From positions 1 to 36,527 of the forward strand of contig JAHJRI010000260.1 of assembly GCA_018830885.1 (NCBI GenBank): a stretch of DNA of 36,527 nucleotides, written 5' to 3'. Positions 1-8,148 of the stretch are shown piece by piece. The notes below the pieces were generated by a model. It had not been told where the DNA came from and did no database searches. It saw nothing but the letters and a program-made list of their open reading frames with translations. The number at the start of each line of letters is the position of its first letter. Within the stretch, counting starts at the first letter, position 1. Position numbers and translations under genes: made by a program. Source of the DNA: a bacterium (GTDB lineage: Bacteria > SAR324 > XYD2-FULL-50-16).

Positions 1-321
1 ACAAGGGGCGGTTGAAATAAAATAGACAATTAATACATATTGTTACTGAAATGAATCCAATGAAAGGGAGGCATAAAAGGTTCACAGAATTTTAAAAAGT
101 CTTGTGTTCCTTCATCGATAAAATCACAAAACTATTGATCCAGGTGAGTATTTGTTTGGCTGGGTAATCAGTTAACCAGTGGAATAGTTACCAATGGGAT
201 TGATGACAATTGCCATTTTCGGAAGGTTGGGGGGAGTAAAGGAGGTGAAAGCTTTTTATTCAGGAGGGGGTAATGCGTCTGCAAGAGAATTTCTAAATGC
301 ACGATAACCAATAAAAGTCAG
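1..321. other. Non-coding left edge
   Basis: No convincing gene is visible here. A strong ribosome-binding-like purine run at about 264-270 precedes an ATG at about 273, but that frame closes after only six codons. The stretch lies downstream of the minus-strand Crp/Fnr gene. I see no GC-rich hairpin followed by a T-run that would act as its terminator. The neighbouring gene to the left is outside the window. Confidence 0.5.
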
Positions 322-1011
322 CTAAATGGTAAAAAATCCGAATTCTATATCCTGCAAAGCTTCAGGATTCCTGACCCAGATCTTGCCCCGTTGGGTATCA
401 ATGATATCCATATCCCTCAAATTGGCCATGGACCTCAGGGTGGATTCTGTCGTGGTGCCAGCAATATCAGCTATTTCGCGGCTGGTAAAGAGCAGAGGAG
501 AGCCAAACTTCGCATGCAGAGTGCTCAACACGCGCATGATCCGTTCTTCAACATTTTTTTCCAACAAGCCCAGGATCTTGGAGTTTGCGCCATCAAGGGC
601 ACCGCCAATTGCTTCAAGCATTCTGGTGGCAAGTGGCGGATGGTCGGCTACAAATTTCTTGAACTCTTTCCCCGTTGTCCACAGGCAGCGTGTTTTTTCC
701 AGAGCTGTGGCCTCAAGAAAACGAGCCGATTTCATGTAGGGACTCAGCATATTATAAGGTTCTCCTGCCTTCACCAGCAGAAAGGTGATCTGCCTGCCTG
801 AGGATGAGCAGGCATTAACGCGAATGAGACCCGAAATAATGAGCAGGAAATCATCCACGTTGTCCCCTAACCGTGTAACAAAACCGTTTTTAGGGTAGGT
901 GACCACATTTGAAATGGCGATCAGTTTCGCAATCAGGTCTCTGGGCAGATCCTTTAAAAAAGGTGATTCATTAAACAAGAATGACCGCTCTTTGCTGGTG
1001 AGTAATGACAT
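322..1011 (-). CDS. Crp/Fnr-family transcriptional regulator
   Basis: A 229-residue cytoplasmic DNA-binding protein of normal length for the Crp/Fnr family. Residues about 18-130 form a cyclic-nucleotide-binding-type beta-barrel, with a typical stretch around DDFLLIISGLIRV. Residues about 150-215 form the winged helix-turn-helix, with FTSREIADIAGTTTESTLRSM as its core; the Glu and Arg of the recognition helix follow the E-x3-R pattern of Fnr and Crp. The N-terminal cysteine cluster that holds the [4Fe-4S] oxygen sensor in true Fnr is absent, so oxygen sensing by that route is unlikely. The effector is unknown. The ATG at 1011 is kept because the barrel begins soon after it; the ribosome-binding site is weak. 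It is transcribed away from the MarR operon, leaving about 500 bp of shared upstream DNA. Its targets cannot be read from the window. Confidence 0.9.
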   Translation of the reverse strand: MSLLTSKERSFLFNESPFLKDLPRDLIAKLIAISNVVTYPKNGFVTRLGDNVDDFLLIISGLIRVNACSSSGRQITFLLVKAGEPYNMLSPYMKSARFLEATALEKTRCLWTTGKEFKKFVADHPPLATRMLEAIGGALDGANSKILGLLEKNVEERIMRVLSTLHAKFGSPLLFTSREIADIAGTTTESTLRSMANLRDMDIIDTQRGKIWVRNPEALQDIEFGFFTI

Positions 1012-1491
1012 GCTCTATTCTCTTCGCTGTGTTTGGATTTCAGCCTTGGACCGGGTGTCAATCTACATGCTAAGGTACGACTCACAATCTCCCCTGTGCG
1101 TCCCAGGTGGTTATCCACCTCACTTTGATTCATTAAAATGATCGAACTTGCCGCACCAGAGGGTTGAACTTTCAAGAAACGTACGCGTTTTTCCATGGAG
1201 TTCCTGTAAGCCGTCCATGGCTTCCAGGGTTATTGAAACACCAACCTTTTGAAGCTGACTGAGCTCCATTTAATCAAGGTGCCCTTCATATAATATATAC
1301 GCATACAAATTTAGTTTAATATAAAAGTCCGAACAAAAAAACCCAAATCTCCTTATCCGGAAACCCACCATAAGTCACCCACTCTTTGCTCCGAATTCCT
1401 GACCCATTGAAGGGAGGGAAACTGCCGAAATGTCTGAACAGGGTGTTTGACAGGGTTTAAAACCGCACCGCGGAAGAAGGCGATCTCCTGT
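1012..1491. other. Divergent intergenic region
   Basis: About 480 bp with no supported gene separate the Crp/Fnr and MarR genes. It holds the imperfect dispersed repeat at 1197-1246. It also has a very AT-rich block at about 1288-1328 that, read on the minus strand, offers several TATAAT-like hexamers for the Crp/Fnr gene. I could not identify a single convincing promoter or a full TTGAT-N4-ATCAA Fnr site. Confidence 0.45.
1197..1246. repeat. Dispersed imperfect repeat, copy 1
   Basis: This 50-bp stretch aligns with 18564-18614 at roughly 80 percent by eye over its first 37 positions; the shared core is TGGCTTCCA followed by RGGTT. It contains its own dyad, CCATGGA facing TCCATGG. Both copies lie in intergenic DNA upstream of divergent genes, which fits a REP-like palindromic element better than coding sequence. 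Confidence 0.4.
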
Positions 1492-1521
1492 TTGACATTT
1501 AGTTCCATATCGAACTAAAAT
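1492..1521 (+). promoter_or_regulatory. MarR promoter with embedded palindromic operator
   Basis: A consensus -35 box TTGACA (1492-1497) is followed after 18 bp by TAAAAT (1516-1521, five of six to the -10 consensus). Between and overlapping them lies a perfect palindrome, TTTAGTTC (1498-1505), six bases, GAACTAAA (1512-1519). MarR dimers commonly bind such 16-22 bp dyads in their own promoters, and binding here would block RNA polymerase. Autoregulation is an inference. Predicted transcription starts at about 1528, on the ATG itself. Confidence 0.7.
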
Positions 1522-1527
1522 GGATGC

Positions 1528-1974
1528 ATGGAAACACAAGGTGTTATTTCAGCAGTTGGAAAAATCAGGCGTTTCGCCAATGAGCTGATCATGAAAGAGC
1601 TGGAGAAAATCGGTATCACCGGGCTATCTACTTCCCATGGTGATATTCTTGCGATGTTGTCGAAAGGGGAACGGATACCCATGAAGGAGATATCCCGCCG
1701 CATCGATCGAAAAAAAAATACGGTGACCGTTTTAGTGGAGAAGTTGATTCGTATGGGATATGTCCGGAAGCAGACATCGGAAGCGGACAGCCGGGTGACG
1801 TTTGTTGTGTTAACGGCTAAGGGTAAAAGCCTGCTTCCCGATTTTAATCACATCTCAGCCCTGCTGCTGGAAAAAACGTACAGGGGATTCACTAACGAGG
1901 AAAAGAAAACCCTTATTCAACTGCTGACGAGAGTCCTGAACAATTTATCCTCGTCTGAATCCGATTTGCCCTGA
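1528..1974 (+). CDS. MarR-family transcriptional regulator
   Basis: A 148-residue winged-helix repressor or activator of the MarR family. The helix-turn-helix lies at about residues 50-75 (IPMKEISRRIDRKKNTVTVLVEKL), followed by the wing with the family-typical D-S-R (QTSEADSRVTFVVLTAKG) and a C-terminal dimerisation helix. The start is well constrained: an in-frame TAA lies at 1516-1518, and helix 1 begins just after the ATG at 1528. There is no Shine-Dalgarno sequence in front, and the predicted promoter would start the RNA at or next to this ATG, so translation may be leaderless. The gene ends one base before the alternative start of the downstream permease, so it belongs to the transporter operon and probably controls it. 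The ligand is unknown; a substrate or product of the transporter is a reasonable guess. Confidence 0.92.
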   Translation: METQGVISAVGKIRRFANELIMKELEKIGITGLSTSHGDILAMLSKGERIPMKEISRRIDRKKNTVTVLVEKLIRMGYVRKQTSEADSRVTFVVLTAKGKSLLPDFNHISALLLEKTYRGFTNEEKKTLIQLLTRVLNNLSSSESDLP

Positions 1975-1981
1975 GGTGAGT

Positions 1982-2794
1982 ATGTTGAAGCTGGCAAAAG
2001 GGCTGAGACGGGTACTGGGTTTTTTGATATTCGATCCCCGTCTGGTCTGGTTGAAATATCTGCTGACCGTCGCCCTGCTGGGATTTCTGTTGGTATCCAA
2101 TTCCATGAAGATTGGTTATCGGTGGCAGTGGTACCGTGTGGTCCGTTATTTGATTGCATCCGGGGAAAATGGACTTTCCCCCGGGATCCTGTTGCAGGGA
2201 TTGGCGGTCACGATGAAGATATCAATGATCAGTTTGCTGTTGTCATCGCTGATCGGATTGGTAACAGCCATGTTGAAACTGTCCGATTCTATTGTCGGCC
2301 GTTGGCTGGCCGGAATTTACATAGAATCGATCCGAAATACACCCCTGTTGATTCAGATTCTCGTCATCTATTTTGTTTTTGCTCCGATTTTTGGTATCAG
2401 TGCGTTTGCGTCTGCGGTGATTGCCTTAAGTCTTTTTGAAGGGGCGTATACATCCGAAATTATTCGGGGTGGTATCAAAGCTGTTTCCAAGGGACAGCGG
2501 GAGGCGGCTGCTTCATTGGGGATGTCGGGGCTGCAGACATACGCTTTCGTGATCCTGCCCCAGGCATTTCGTATGATGACTCCGCCGCTAACCGGGCAGG
2601 GTATCTCGCTGATCAAAGATTCGGCGCTTGTCAGTGTCATTGCTTTGTATGATTTAACCATGCAGGGGCAGGCTATCGTGTCAGAAACGTTTTTGGCTTT
2701 CGAAATCTGGTTGACCGTTGCTGCTTTGTACCTGTCACTGACACTCACCCTTTCAGCACTGGTTCGACTTCTCGAAAAGAAAGCAGTTATCTAA
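1982..2794 (+). CDS. Polar amino-acid ABC transporter permease (first)
   Basis: Inner-membrane permease of the HisM/GlnP type, about 270 residues with several membrane helices. The cytoplasmic EAA loop that docks the ATPase is clear near residue 180 (EAAASLGMSGLQTY, then ILPQAFR), followed by the family-typical ISLIKDSALVS. The ATG at 1982 is preferred because GAGGTGAG lies just upstream; an in-frame GTG at 1976 would add two residues. The gene follows the MarR gene with only a few bases between them, and the binding protein follows after about 15 bp. Known family role: forms a heterodimeric channel with a second permease, here the gene at 3658. No ATPase gene is present nearby. Confidence 0.9.
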   Translation: MLKLAKGLRRVLGFLIFDPRLVWLKYLLTVALLGFLLVSNSMKIGYRWQWYRVVRYLIASGENGLSPGILLQGLAVTMKISMISLLLSSLIGLVTAMLKLSDSIVGRWLAGIYIESIRNTPLLIQILVIYFVFAPIFGISAFASAVIALSLFEGAYTSEIIRGGIKAVSKGQREAAASLGMSGLQTYAFVILPQAFRMMTPPLTGQGISLIKDSALVSVIALYDLTMQGQAIVSETFLAFEIWLTVAALYLSLTLTLSALVRLLEKKAVI

Positions 2795-2809
2795 CACAGG
2801 AGAAATTGT

Positions 2810-3646
2810 ATGACTTTAAAGAAATGGGTCGCTTTAATCGCAGGACTCGGTTTAATCATGACCATGGTTGCCTGTTCTCCCGACGGCAAGAGTGACGGCA
2901 CAAAAGCAGATGCTCCGGAATCACAGCTGGACACAATTGTCAGGCGGGGCACCTTGAAGGTCGGGATGTCGACCTTTGTCCCCTGGGCAATGAAGGATAA
3001 GGAGGGAAAGCTGATCGGGTTTGAAATCGATGTTGCCAGGCAGTTGGCGGAGGATCTGGGCGTCGAGGTCGAATTTGTTCCCACCAAATGGTCCGGCATT
3101 ATTCCAGCACTTCTGACTGGCAAATTTGATGTCATCATTGGTGGTATGGGCATTCAACCGGGCCGAAATCTCAAGGTCAATTTTTCCATTCCCTATGACT
3201 ATACCGGGATGTCGATCGTTGCCCATAAAGAAAAGGCCCGAGGATATAAGAGTTTGTCGGATTTCAACAAACCTTCAGTTTTGATAGCCGCCAGGATTGG
3301 TACCACGGCGGCGGCGGCTGTCAAAAAGTTTATGTCCAAGGCAACGTTGAAGCTGTTTGATGATGAATCACAGGCCATACAGGAACTACTTTCCGGCAGG
3401 GTTCACGCGGTAGTGGCGTCGGCACCGCTGCCGGCATTTCAGGCAATCAAGTATGCAGAAAATCTGTTTACGCCTGTTGCCGGGACTTTTACCCGCGAAC
3501 CGATCGCGTTTGCTTTGCGAAAAGGGGATTATGACCTGGTAAACTTCTTCAACAGCTGGATACGTGTTAAGGAAAGTCAGGGCTGGCTGGCTGAAACCAA
3601 GCGTTACTGGTTTGAAACCCGGGACTGGGAAAGCAAATTACAATAA
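2810..3646 (+). CDS. Amino-acid ABC transporter substrate-binding lipoprotein
   Basis: A 278-residue family-3 extracellular solute-binding protein. Residues 1-21 are a signal peptide ending in a lipobox (TMVAC), so Cys22 is probably lipidated and the protein anchored in an envelope membrane. The mature domain shows the usual features: GTLKVGMSTFVPWAM, then IGFEIDVARQLAEDLGV, then a G-R-x-L-K-V-N-F-S stretch near residue 118 whose arginine normally holds the alpha-carboxylate of the ligand. A good AGGAG lies 8 bases before the ATG. The gene sits between two permease genes of the same system. The exact amino acid cannot be predicted from sequence alone. Confidence 0.9.
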   Translation: MTLKKWVALIAGLGLIMTMVACSPDGKSDGTKADAPESQLDTIVRRGTLKVGMSTFVPWAMKDKEGKLIGFEIDVARQLAEDLGVEVEFVPTKWSGIIPALLTGKFDVIIGGMGIQPGRNLKVNFSIPYDYTGMSIVAHKEKARGYKSLSDFNKPSVLIAARIGTTAAAAVKKFMSKATLKLFDDESQAIQELLSGRVHAVVASAPLPAFQAIKYAENLFTPVAGTFTREPIAFALRKGDYDLVNFFNSWIRVKESQGWLAETKRYWFETRDWESKLQ

Positions 3647-3657
3647 CAGGATGTTAA

Positions 3658-4539
3658 TTGAGAAAAAAGTCATTCCGATTGAACCGACTGGATCTGGTCT
3701 TAATTCTGCTGCTGTTTGGCGTTGGAATCTATTTGGTCGAGACCGTTTTCATAACGTTTCATTATCAATGGAATTGGGCGGTAATTCCCCAGTACTTTTT
3801 CCGGTTTGATACCCTGACAGACAGCTGGGTTCCCAACCTGCTTGTAACGGGTTTTCTAACCACCATTCGCCTCACAATCTGGTCCTCTTTGATGGCGATT
3901 TTGCTGGGAACTGTCGCAGCTGTCGTTATCCGATCCGGCGGACTCTATTTCAGGCTGCTTGCCCGATCTTATGTCGAACTGGTCCGCAACACACCGCCAC
4001 TGGTCTTGGTTTTTATTTTTTACTTTTTTTTTGGCAACCAGCTCATGGCCATGCTGAAAATAGAGGATTTCTTAGCATCCCGATCTGAAAATACCCGGTA
4101 TGTGCTGTCGATCCTATTTGCAACGGAGGAGCGGTTTCCCGAATTTCTATCGGCAGTATTAACACTGGCGCTTTTTGAAGGCGCTTACATGACCGAAATA
4201 ATCAGGGCCGGGCTGGAAGCTGTCCCCAGGGGCCAGTGGGAGGCGGCTGACGCACTGGGTTTGACCGTCTGGTCCAAATATCAAGATGTGATTCTGCCGC
4301 AGTCGTTTCGCATCATGCTTCCCGCATTGGCTGGACAGATTATTTCTACAATTAAAGATTCGGCCATTGTTTCTGTGATTTCGATACAAGAGTTGACATT
4401 TCAGGGAATGGAGCTGATGTCTGCCACCTATCTCACTTTTGAGACCTGGATTACAATTACCGTTATGTACTTTTGCCTGACCTATTCATGCTCGCTGGGA
4501 GCAGGCTGTCTGGAAAGATACTTTCAGAAAGAGCGCTAA
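3658..4539 (+). CDS. Polar amino-acid ABC transporter permease (second)
   Basis: A 293-residue HisM/GlnP-type inner-membrane permease and presumed partner of the permease at 1982. It has an N-terminal membrane helix at about residues 12-28, a longer periplasmic insertion than its partner, and the EAA loop near residue 195 (EAADALGLTVWSKYQ, ILPQSFRIMLP) followed by ISTIKDSAIVS. The start is a TTG at 3658 with AGGA placed about six bases upstream; the nearby ATG at 3651 is in another frame. The gene closes the operon. In most such loci a GlnQ-type ATPase gene follows, but here there are about 640 bp without a supported gene. Confidence 0.88.
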   Translation: MRKKSFRLNRLDLVLILLLFGVGIYLVETVFITFHYQWNWAVIPQYFFRFDTLTDSWVPNLLVTGFLTTIRLTIWSSLMAILLGTVAAVVIRSGGLYFRLLARSYVELVRNTPPLVLVFIFYFFFGNQLMAMLKIEDFLASRSENTRYVLSILFATEERFPEFLSAVLTLALFEGAYMTEIIRAGLEAVPRGQWEAADALGLTVWSKYQDVILPQSFRIMLPALAGQIISTIKDSAIVSVISIQELTFQGMELMSATYLTFETWITITVMYFCLTYSCSLGAGCLERYFQKER

Positions 4540-5206
4540 CCGGCATAATATCTATCCATGTTGATAGGCATTGTAACAAATCTGTAGGGTAGTCCAACAG
4601 GCTACTGGATTGCTGATCTACCGCAGAGGAAGCGAAGCGGAACTGATTCATATGAAGAGGGAAAACAGGCGGTAGAACCCATCCCAGACTCGGTACGTCA
4701 ACCGGGTTCTTACCAGCGCCACCTTGATGAGGCATCATAAGGCTATAGCCAACGTCTTCAGCCTGTTATATAATCTGCTGAAGCAATCCATACCGGTGAT
4801 TCACACAGCTGAGGATACCGGGATGCATGCTACAGGAATATTTTTTATCGGAGGTCGACAATTGCCCCTTTTCGAATACCTGGGGGGACCGTAATTGAAG
4901 GTACCCATTTTCCAAAGGATTTTCCGGGTCAGGAGATTTTTCAGCTGTTATTCAGCAGGATTGCCGGGGGGGGCGTTCATGCCTGAAGAATTTGTACTCA
5001 CCGAATCGGCATTTCAGGTCACATTTTCAAAAAACTGGGTGTCAAAATGGGTTGTCCAGCCGTTTACTGAACCGCGAATTTGTGCTTTCAATACACGGAT
5101 CTTAATTTGTGCTTTCAATACACGGATCTTATTTAACACAGAAAACCGGGTTTTTTGGGCCCGGATTCTATAATCCGATGTGAACAGTCAGAGTGAGGTA
5201 TCTTTC
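4540..5206. other. Gene-poor region, possible gene remnant
   Basis: About 670 bp without a gene I can support. Open frames on either strand have TTG starts, no ribosome-binding site and protein-unlike composition. Around 4888-4980 one frame gives a fairly protein-like stretch rich in G, F and I that ends in a stop. A second frame is open from about 4985 to 5173. This would fit a decayed, frameshifted gene, but I do not recognise a family. A 27-bp tandem duplication lies at 5077-5130. Confidence 0.35.
5077..5130. repeat. 27-bp perfect tandem duplication
   Basis: Two identical 27-bp units follow each other directly: 5077-5103 and 5104-5130, each starting AATTTGTGC and ending CGGATCTT. The sequence diverges after the first bases of what would be a third unit. 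Two copies are too few for a CRISPR, and there is no spacer. It most resembles a recent slippage duplication or a small iteron-like pair. Confidence 0.85.
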
Positions 5207-5620
5207 GTGACTACAGAGATGGATCAAAATACGGCAAACAGTATCAAGTGTCCCGATTGTGAAAAGGCGTATCCCCGTCCAGAGCCGGGAACCTATCGTT
5301 GTGTGCAGTGTCTCTGCAAATTCAGCATAAATGAAGACCGCTCCATGACCATCATTCCGTATTTTGATGAGATCAAACTCGAACCGCTGATCGTCATGCT
5401 GGCGGTCCTGGGTCTGGTGCTGCTGTTCGCGACAGGGGACAATGTCATGGGATTTACCGAGCGTCTCAAGCTGTTTGGGATCGTCATGCTTGCCGTTGTC
5501 GGTCTCTATAAGGGGACGGACCTCCTTTGCCGCCGGTATCGGGGGGTGGATCGATTTTTCCGGAAATTTACCAGACCGCCCTTCAGCAAAGATGACTCAT
5601 CCCTGATCAAGATCGACTGA
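5207..5620 (+). CDS. Zinc-ribbon membrane protein, function unknown
   Basis: A small protein of about 137 residues. An N-terminal zinc ribbon, C-x2-C-x13-C-x2-C, is visible (CPDCEKAYPR then YRCVQC), similar to the MJ0042-type ribbons found at the N-terminus of membrane proteins. Two hydrophobic segments follow (LEPLIVMLAVLGLVLLFA and LFGIVMLAVVGLY), then a basic tail, so the ribbon probably lies in the cytoplasm next to the membrane. The GTG at 5207 is preferred because GTGAGG lies eight bases before it; an in-frame GTG at 5180 is possible. Its 3' end overlaps the convergent flavoprotein gene by 24 bp. I do not recognise a characterised homologue. Confidence 0.7.
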   Translation: MTTEMDQNTANSIKCPDCEKAYPRPEPGTYRCVQCLCKFSINEDRSMTIIPYFDEIKLEPLIVMLAVLGLVLLFATGDNVMGFTERLKLFGIVMLAVVGLYKGTDLLCRRYRGVDRFFRKFTRPPFSKDDSSLIKID

Positions 5621-6598
5621 TTGTCCGGGCTCCCTGTTCGATTTCAGGTAGTTCATGATCCGGGCGGCAGTCATAAAACCGCTCAGATAGGCGCGCTCCC
5701 CACCGGATGTGCTTCCCTGCATATTACCGGTGATGAAAATGCCCTGGCCCTGGAGCTTTTTCAAGGCTTCCGGGAGAATCTGCCTGGTTTCCGCTGAGAA
5801 AGGGATGCTGGCTGTGGCGAGCAGCTCTGTGTTGGGGATGAGGTTCCCGGTCAGGATGAGGTTGTCCGCCGGAATCGATTCCGAACTGGCGTTTTTCAGC
5901 ACAATGCCTTCCATACCCTGTTGACCTTGAATCCGGATCTCCCGGACCGCAGGGATTCGCCGCGGCTGACCTTTTCTGAAGAAGTAGAGCCGGCTGAATA
6001 GGGAGCAGCCAGGTGATTCTTCATGATCGATCAACAGGGGCGCGCCGTTGACGTGCCCCAGTTTTTCCGCCAGGGAGTAGGCGATCTCTTCTGAGCCCAG
6101 CAGGTGGAAACGGGCGGGGGGGATCTCAGTTGAGTGGGACATCAGTTCCAGCAGATGCAGCGTATGATAAACCCGGGCCGGTCGCTGGCCGAAGATCCAG
6201 CCTCTTTCCACACGGGTCCTTTCCCGGGCACCACAGGCAAACAGGACGGTATCCGCCCTGACACGATACGCCCCCTCACGGGCGGAAACCACCTGTAGCT
6301 CTTTTTCTTCCGGTAAAAAGCGGAGCACCGTTGTTTCAAGACGGGTTTCAATTCCTGCCCGGGTCAGTTTCCGGGCCAGCCGATCGGCGTATTCCGGTCC
6401 ATGGAGAATACGTCCCGTTGACCATCTCACAAAGGTCGGTCTTCCCAGATGGCAGTATTTCCCGGCGATGCCCCCGATCCGGTCGAAACGGTCCAGGATG
6501 AGAATATCCCGGTATCCCGCCCGGCTGAGTCGCAATGCTGCACCTGCACCTGACGGTCCTGCCCCGATAATCACGATCTGTTTTTGGATGACGTTCAT
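5597..6598 (-). CDS. HcnB/GlpB-like FAD/NAD(P) oxidoreductase
   Basis: A 333-residue flavoprotein of the pyridine-nucleotide-disulphide type. The N-terminal FAD motif is IVIIGAGPSGAGAAL, followed by an acidic strand end and the typical RIGGIAG turn. The middle carries the TVLFACGARERTR stretch seen in HcnB, sarcosine-oxidase alpha-type and GlpO-associated subunits. The C-terminal FAD contact is GIFITGNMQGSTSGGE, followed by a helix. The start at 6598 makes an ATGA overlap with the stop of the GlpA-like gene, so the two are probably translationally coupled and may form a complex. In the related Thermotoga and Firmicutes loci this partner passes electrons between the GlpA-like subunit and NAD(P). 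The protein is shorter than usual (about 400), and the small third subunit common there is absent. It is the last gene of the long operon. Confidence 0.82.
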   Translation of the reverse strand: MNVIQKQIVIIGAGPSGAGAALRLSRAGYRDILILDRFDRIGGIAGKYCHLGRPTFVRWSTGRILHGPEYADRLARKLTRAGIETRLETTVLRFLPEEKELQVVSAREGAYRVRADTVLFACGARERTRVERGWIFGQRPARVYHTLHLLELMSHSTEIPPARFHLLGSEEIAYSLAEKLGHVNGAPLLIDHEESPGCSLFSRLYFFRKGQPRRIPAVREIRIQGQQGMEGIVLKNASSESIPADNLILTGNLIPNTELLATASIPFSAETRQILPEALKKLQGQGIFITGNMQGSTSGGERAYLSGFMTAARIMNYLKSNREPGQSVDLDQG

Positions 6599-8148
6599 AT
6601 GCCTGCCTGCCTGCGGGTCGAGCCCATGATGATTTCGCTGCCGGGTCCCTTCCGGGTAATGTGATTCAGCGCTGTTCCGGTGCACTCGCTGATGAGCTCG
6701 GCAATCTGGATGAGACAGTTGAATCCCTGGCAGCGTCCACTGGCAGACCGGGTGCGTCGCCGCAGGGCGTCAATCGTTCGCGGAGACAAGGGCGAATGGA
6801 TGGCGTCGATCAGCTCCTGCCTGGAAATCTGTTCGCAATAGCAGATCATGTGGGCATAATCCGGATTCTGGTGCAGCCTGACTTCGTTTTCAAAGGGCCG
6901 GTGCAACACCCAGCCCGGACCGGCATCTTCATGACGGCCATCAACAGCATCTGCGGCTGGCTGGCATTCCAGGCCGCACTCACGTTCCAGCCCGCGGTGA
7001 ATGAATTCAGCCAGTGCGATCGAAACAGTCAGGCCGGTGGAGCGGATCCCCGTCAGGGTTACGACACCATTCAATCCGTCGTTAAACGTGATCTGGTACT
7101 GTCCCTGCCGGCAGTGACAGCGCAATCCGGCATAAGCGCTGATGGCCGGTTCTCCGACGATTCCAGGGTAGAGACGGGCAGCCCCGGACCGGATCAGGTC
7201 CAGTCCCTCGGGTGTGGTTTCCGGGGTGCTGGCAGGATCGAACGGCAGATCCTCTGCTGTCGGTCCGGCAATGATATTTCCGAAAATGGTCGGTGCAATC
7301 AGGATCCCCTTGGTTTTGGGATTGGGTACGGGTAACAGGATCCTGGAAACGGCACTGGAAGCCGTTTTGTCATAGACGAGGAATTGGCCCCGTCGCGGGT
7401 TAATATCAAGGGGTCTGGCCCCATAGCTGGTTCCAAGTATCGTACTGCCGAGTCCGGCTGCATTAACAACGGTCCTGGCTTTGAACTGTCTGCCACTGCC
7501 GCAGTTCACCGTTTTAACGCCTGTGGCTGTTTCTGACAGGGACTCCACCGGGAGACCCAGAACCAGGTTAACCCCATTGATCACCGCCACTTCGGCAAAG
7601 GCGCTACAGGCTGTAAAAGGATCAATGATACTTTCCCGCTCAACCAGGAGAGCCCCTTTGACCGCTTTGGAGATATTGGGTTCCAGTGCCCTGGCCTCAT
7701 CCCCGGTAATCAGCCATACATCTTCGACCCCGTTCTGGATGGACTTTTTCAGTAATTCCGGCAGCAATGCCTTTTCCTCTTCTGTCAGGGCCAGAACCAT
7801 GGCCGAGGTCTGCTGCAGGGGCACCTGTAAGCGTCGGGCAACCTCCGGCCACTCCCGGGAGGCTTTGGTGACCAGTTCGGATTCCAGGGATCCGGGGGTG
7901 GCATCGAAACCGGTATGGATAATGGCACTGTTGGCTTTGCTGGTTCCTTCGCCCACATCATGGTTTTTGTCCAGCCACAGTATCTTCAGCCGGAACCGGG
8001 AGAGGTGGTAAGCCAGCGCACACCCGACAATCCCGGCGCCGATAATTGCCACGTCAAAGAGAACATCCTGTACGCCGGTGTTTTCTGAAAGTCGCAGTCT
8101 CTCTTCACACCAGCCTCTGGGCCAGTTGTACAAAACCTGTCCTTTCAT
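6595..8148 (-). CDS. GlpA/GlpO-like FAD oxidoreductase with BFD [2Fe-2S] domain
   Basis: A 517-residue enzyme. Residues about 31-400 form a DAO-type FAD domain: the dinucleotide motif FDVAIIGAGIVG, then KANSAIIHTGFDA as in glycerol-3-phosphate and 2-hydroxyglutarate oxidoreductases. Residues about 433-490 form a BFD-like domain with Cys436, Cys438, Cys473 and Cys478 in a C-x-C ... C-x4-C arrangement, suited to a [2Fe-2S] cluster. The likely reaction is oxidation of a hydroxy-acid or of a phosphorylated polyol made by the kinase encoded just upstream. The ATG at 8148 overlaps the kinase stop as ATGA. It leaves about 30 residues before the FAD motif, longer than usual, but no better start is visible. 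The downstream flavoprotein overlaps in the same way, so kinase, oxidase and reductase are coupled. The true substrate is not known. Confidence 0.85.
   Translation of the reverse strand: MKGQVLYNWPRGWCEERLRLSENTGVQDVLFDVAIIGAGIVGCALAYHLSRFRLKILWLDKNHDVGEGTSKANSAIIHTGFDATPGSLESELVTKASREWPEVARRLQVPLQQTSAMVLALTEEEKALLPELLKKSIQNGVEDVWLITGDEARALEPNISKAVKGALLVERESIIDPFTACSAFAEVAVINGVNLVLGLPVESLSETATGVKTVNCGSGRQFKARTVVNAAGLGSTILGTSYGARPLDINPRRGQFLVYDKTASSAVSRILLPVPNPKTKGILIAPTIFGNIIAGPTAEDLPFDPASTPETTPEGLDLIRSGAARLYPGIVGEPAISAYAGLRCHCRQGQYQITFNDGLNGVVTLTGIRSTGLTVSIALAEFIHRGLERECGLECQPAADAVDGRHEDAGPGWVLHRPFENEVRLHQNPDYAHMICYCEQISRQELIDAIHSPLSPRTIDALRRRTRSASGRCQGFNCLIQIAELISECTGTALNHITRKGPGSEIIMGSTRRQAGI

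Noticed and set aside
210..225. Fnr-type site near TTGATGACAATTGCC
   Set aside because: Only the left half matches TTGAT-N4-ATCAA; the right half fails, and it lies downstream of the Crp/Fnr gene.
5077..5130. CRISPR-like repeat pair
   Set aside because: The two units are directly adjacent with no spacer, only two copies exist, and no cas gene is near.
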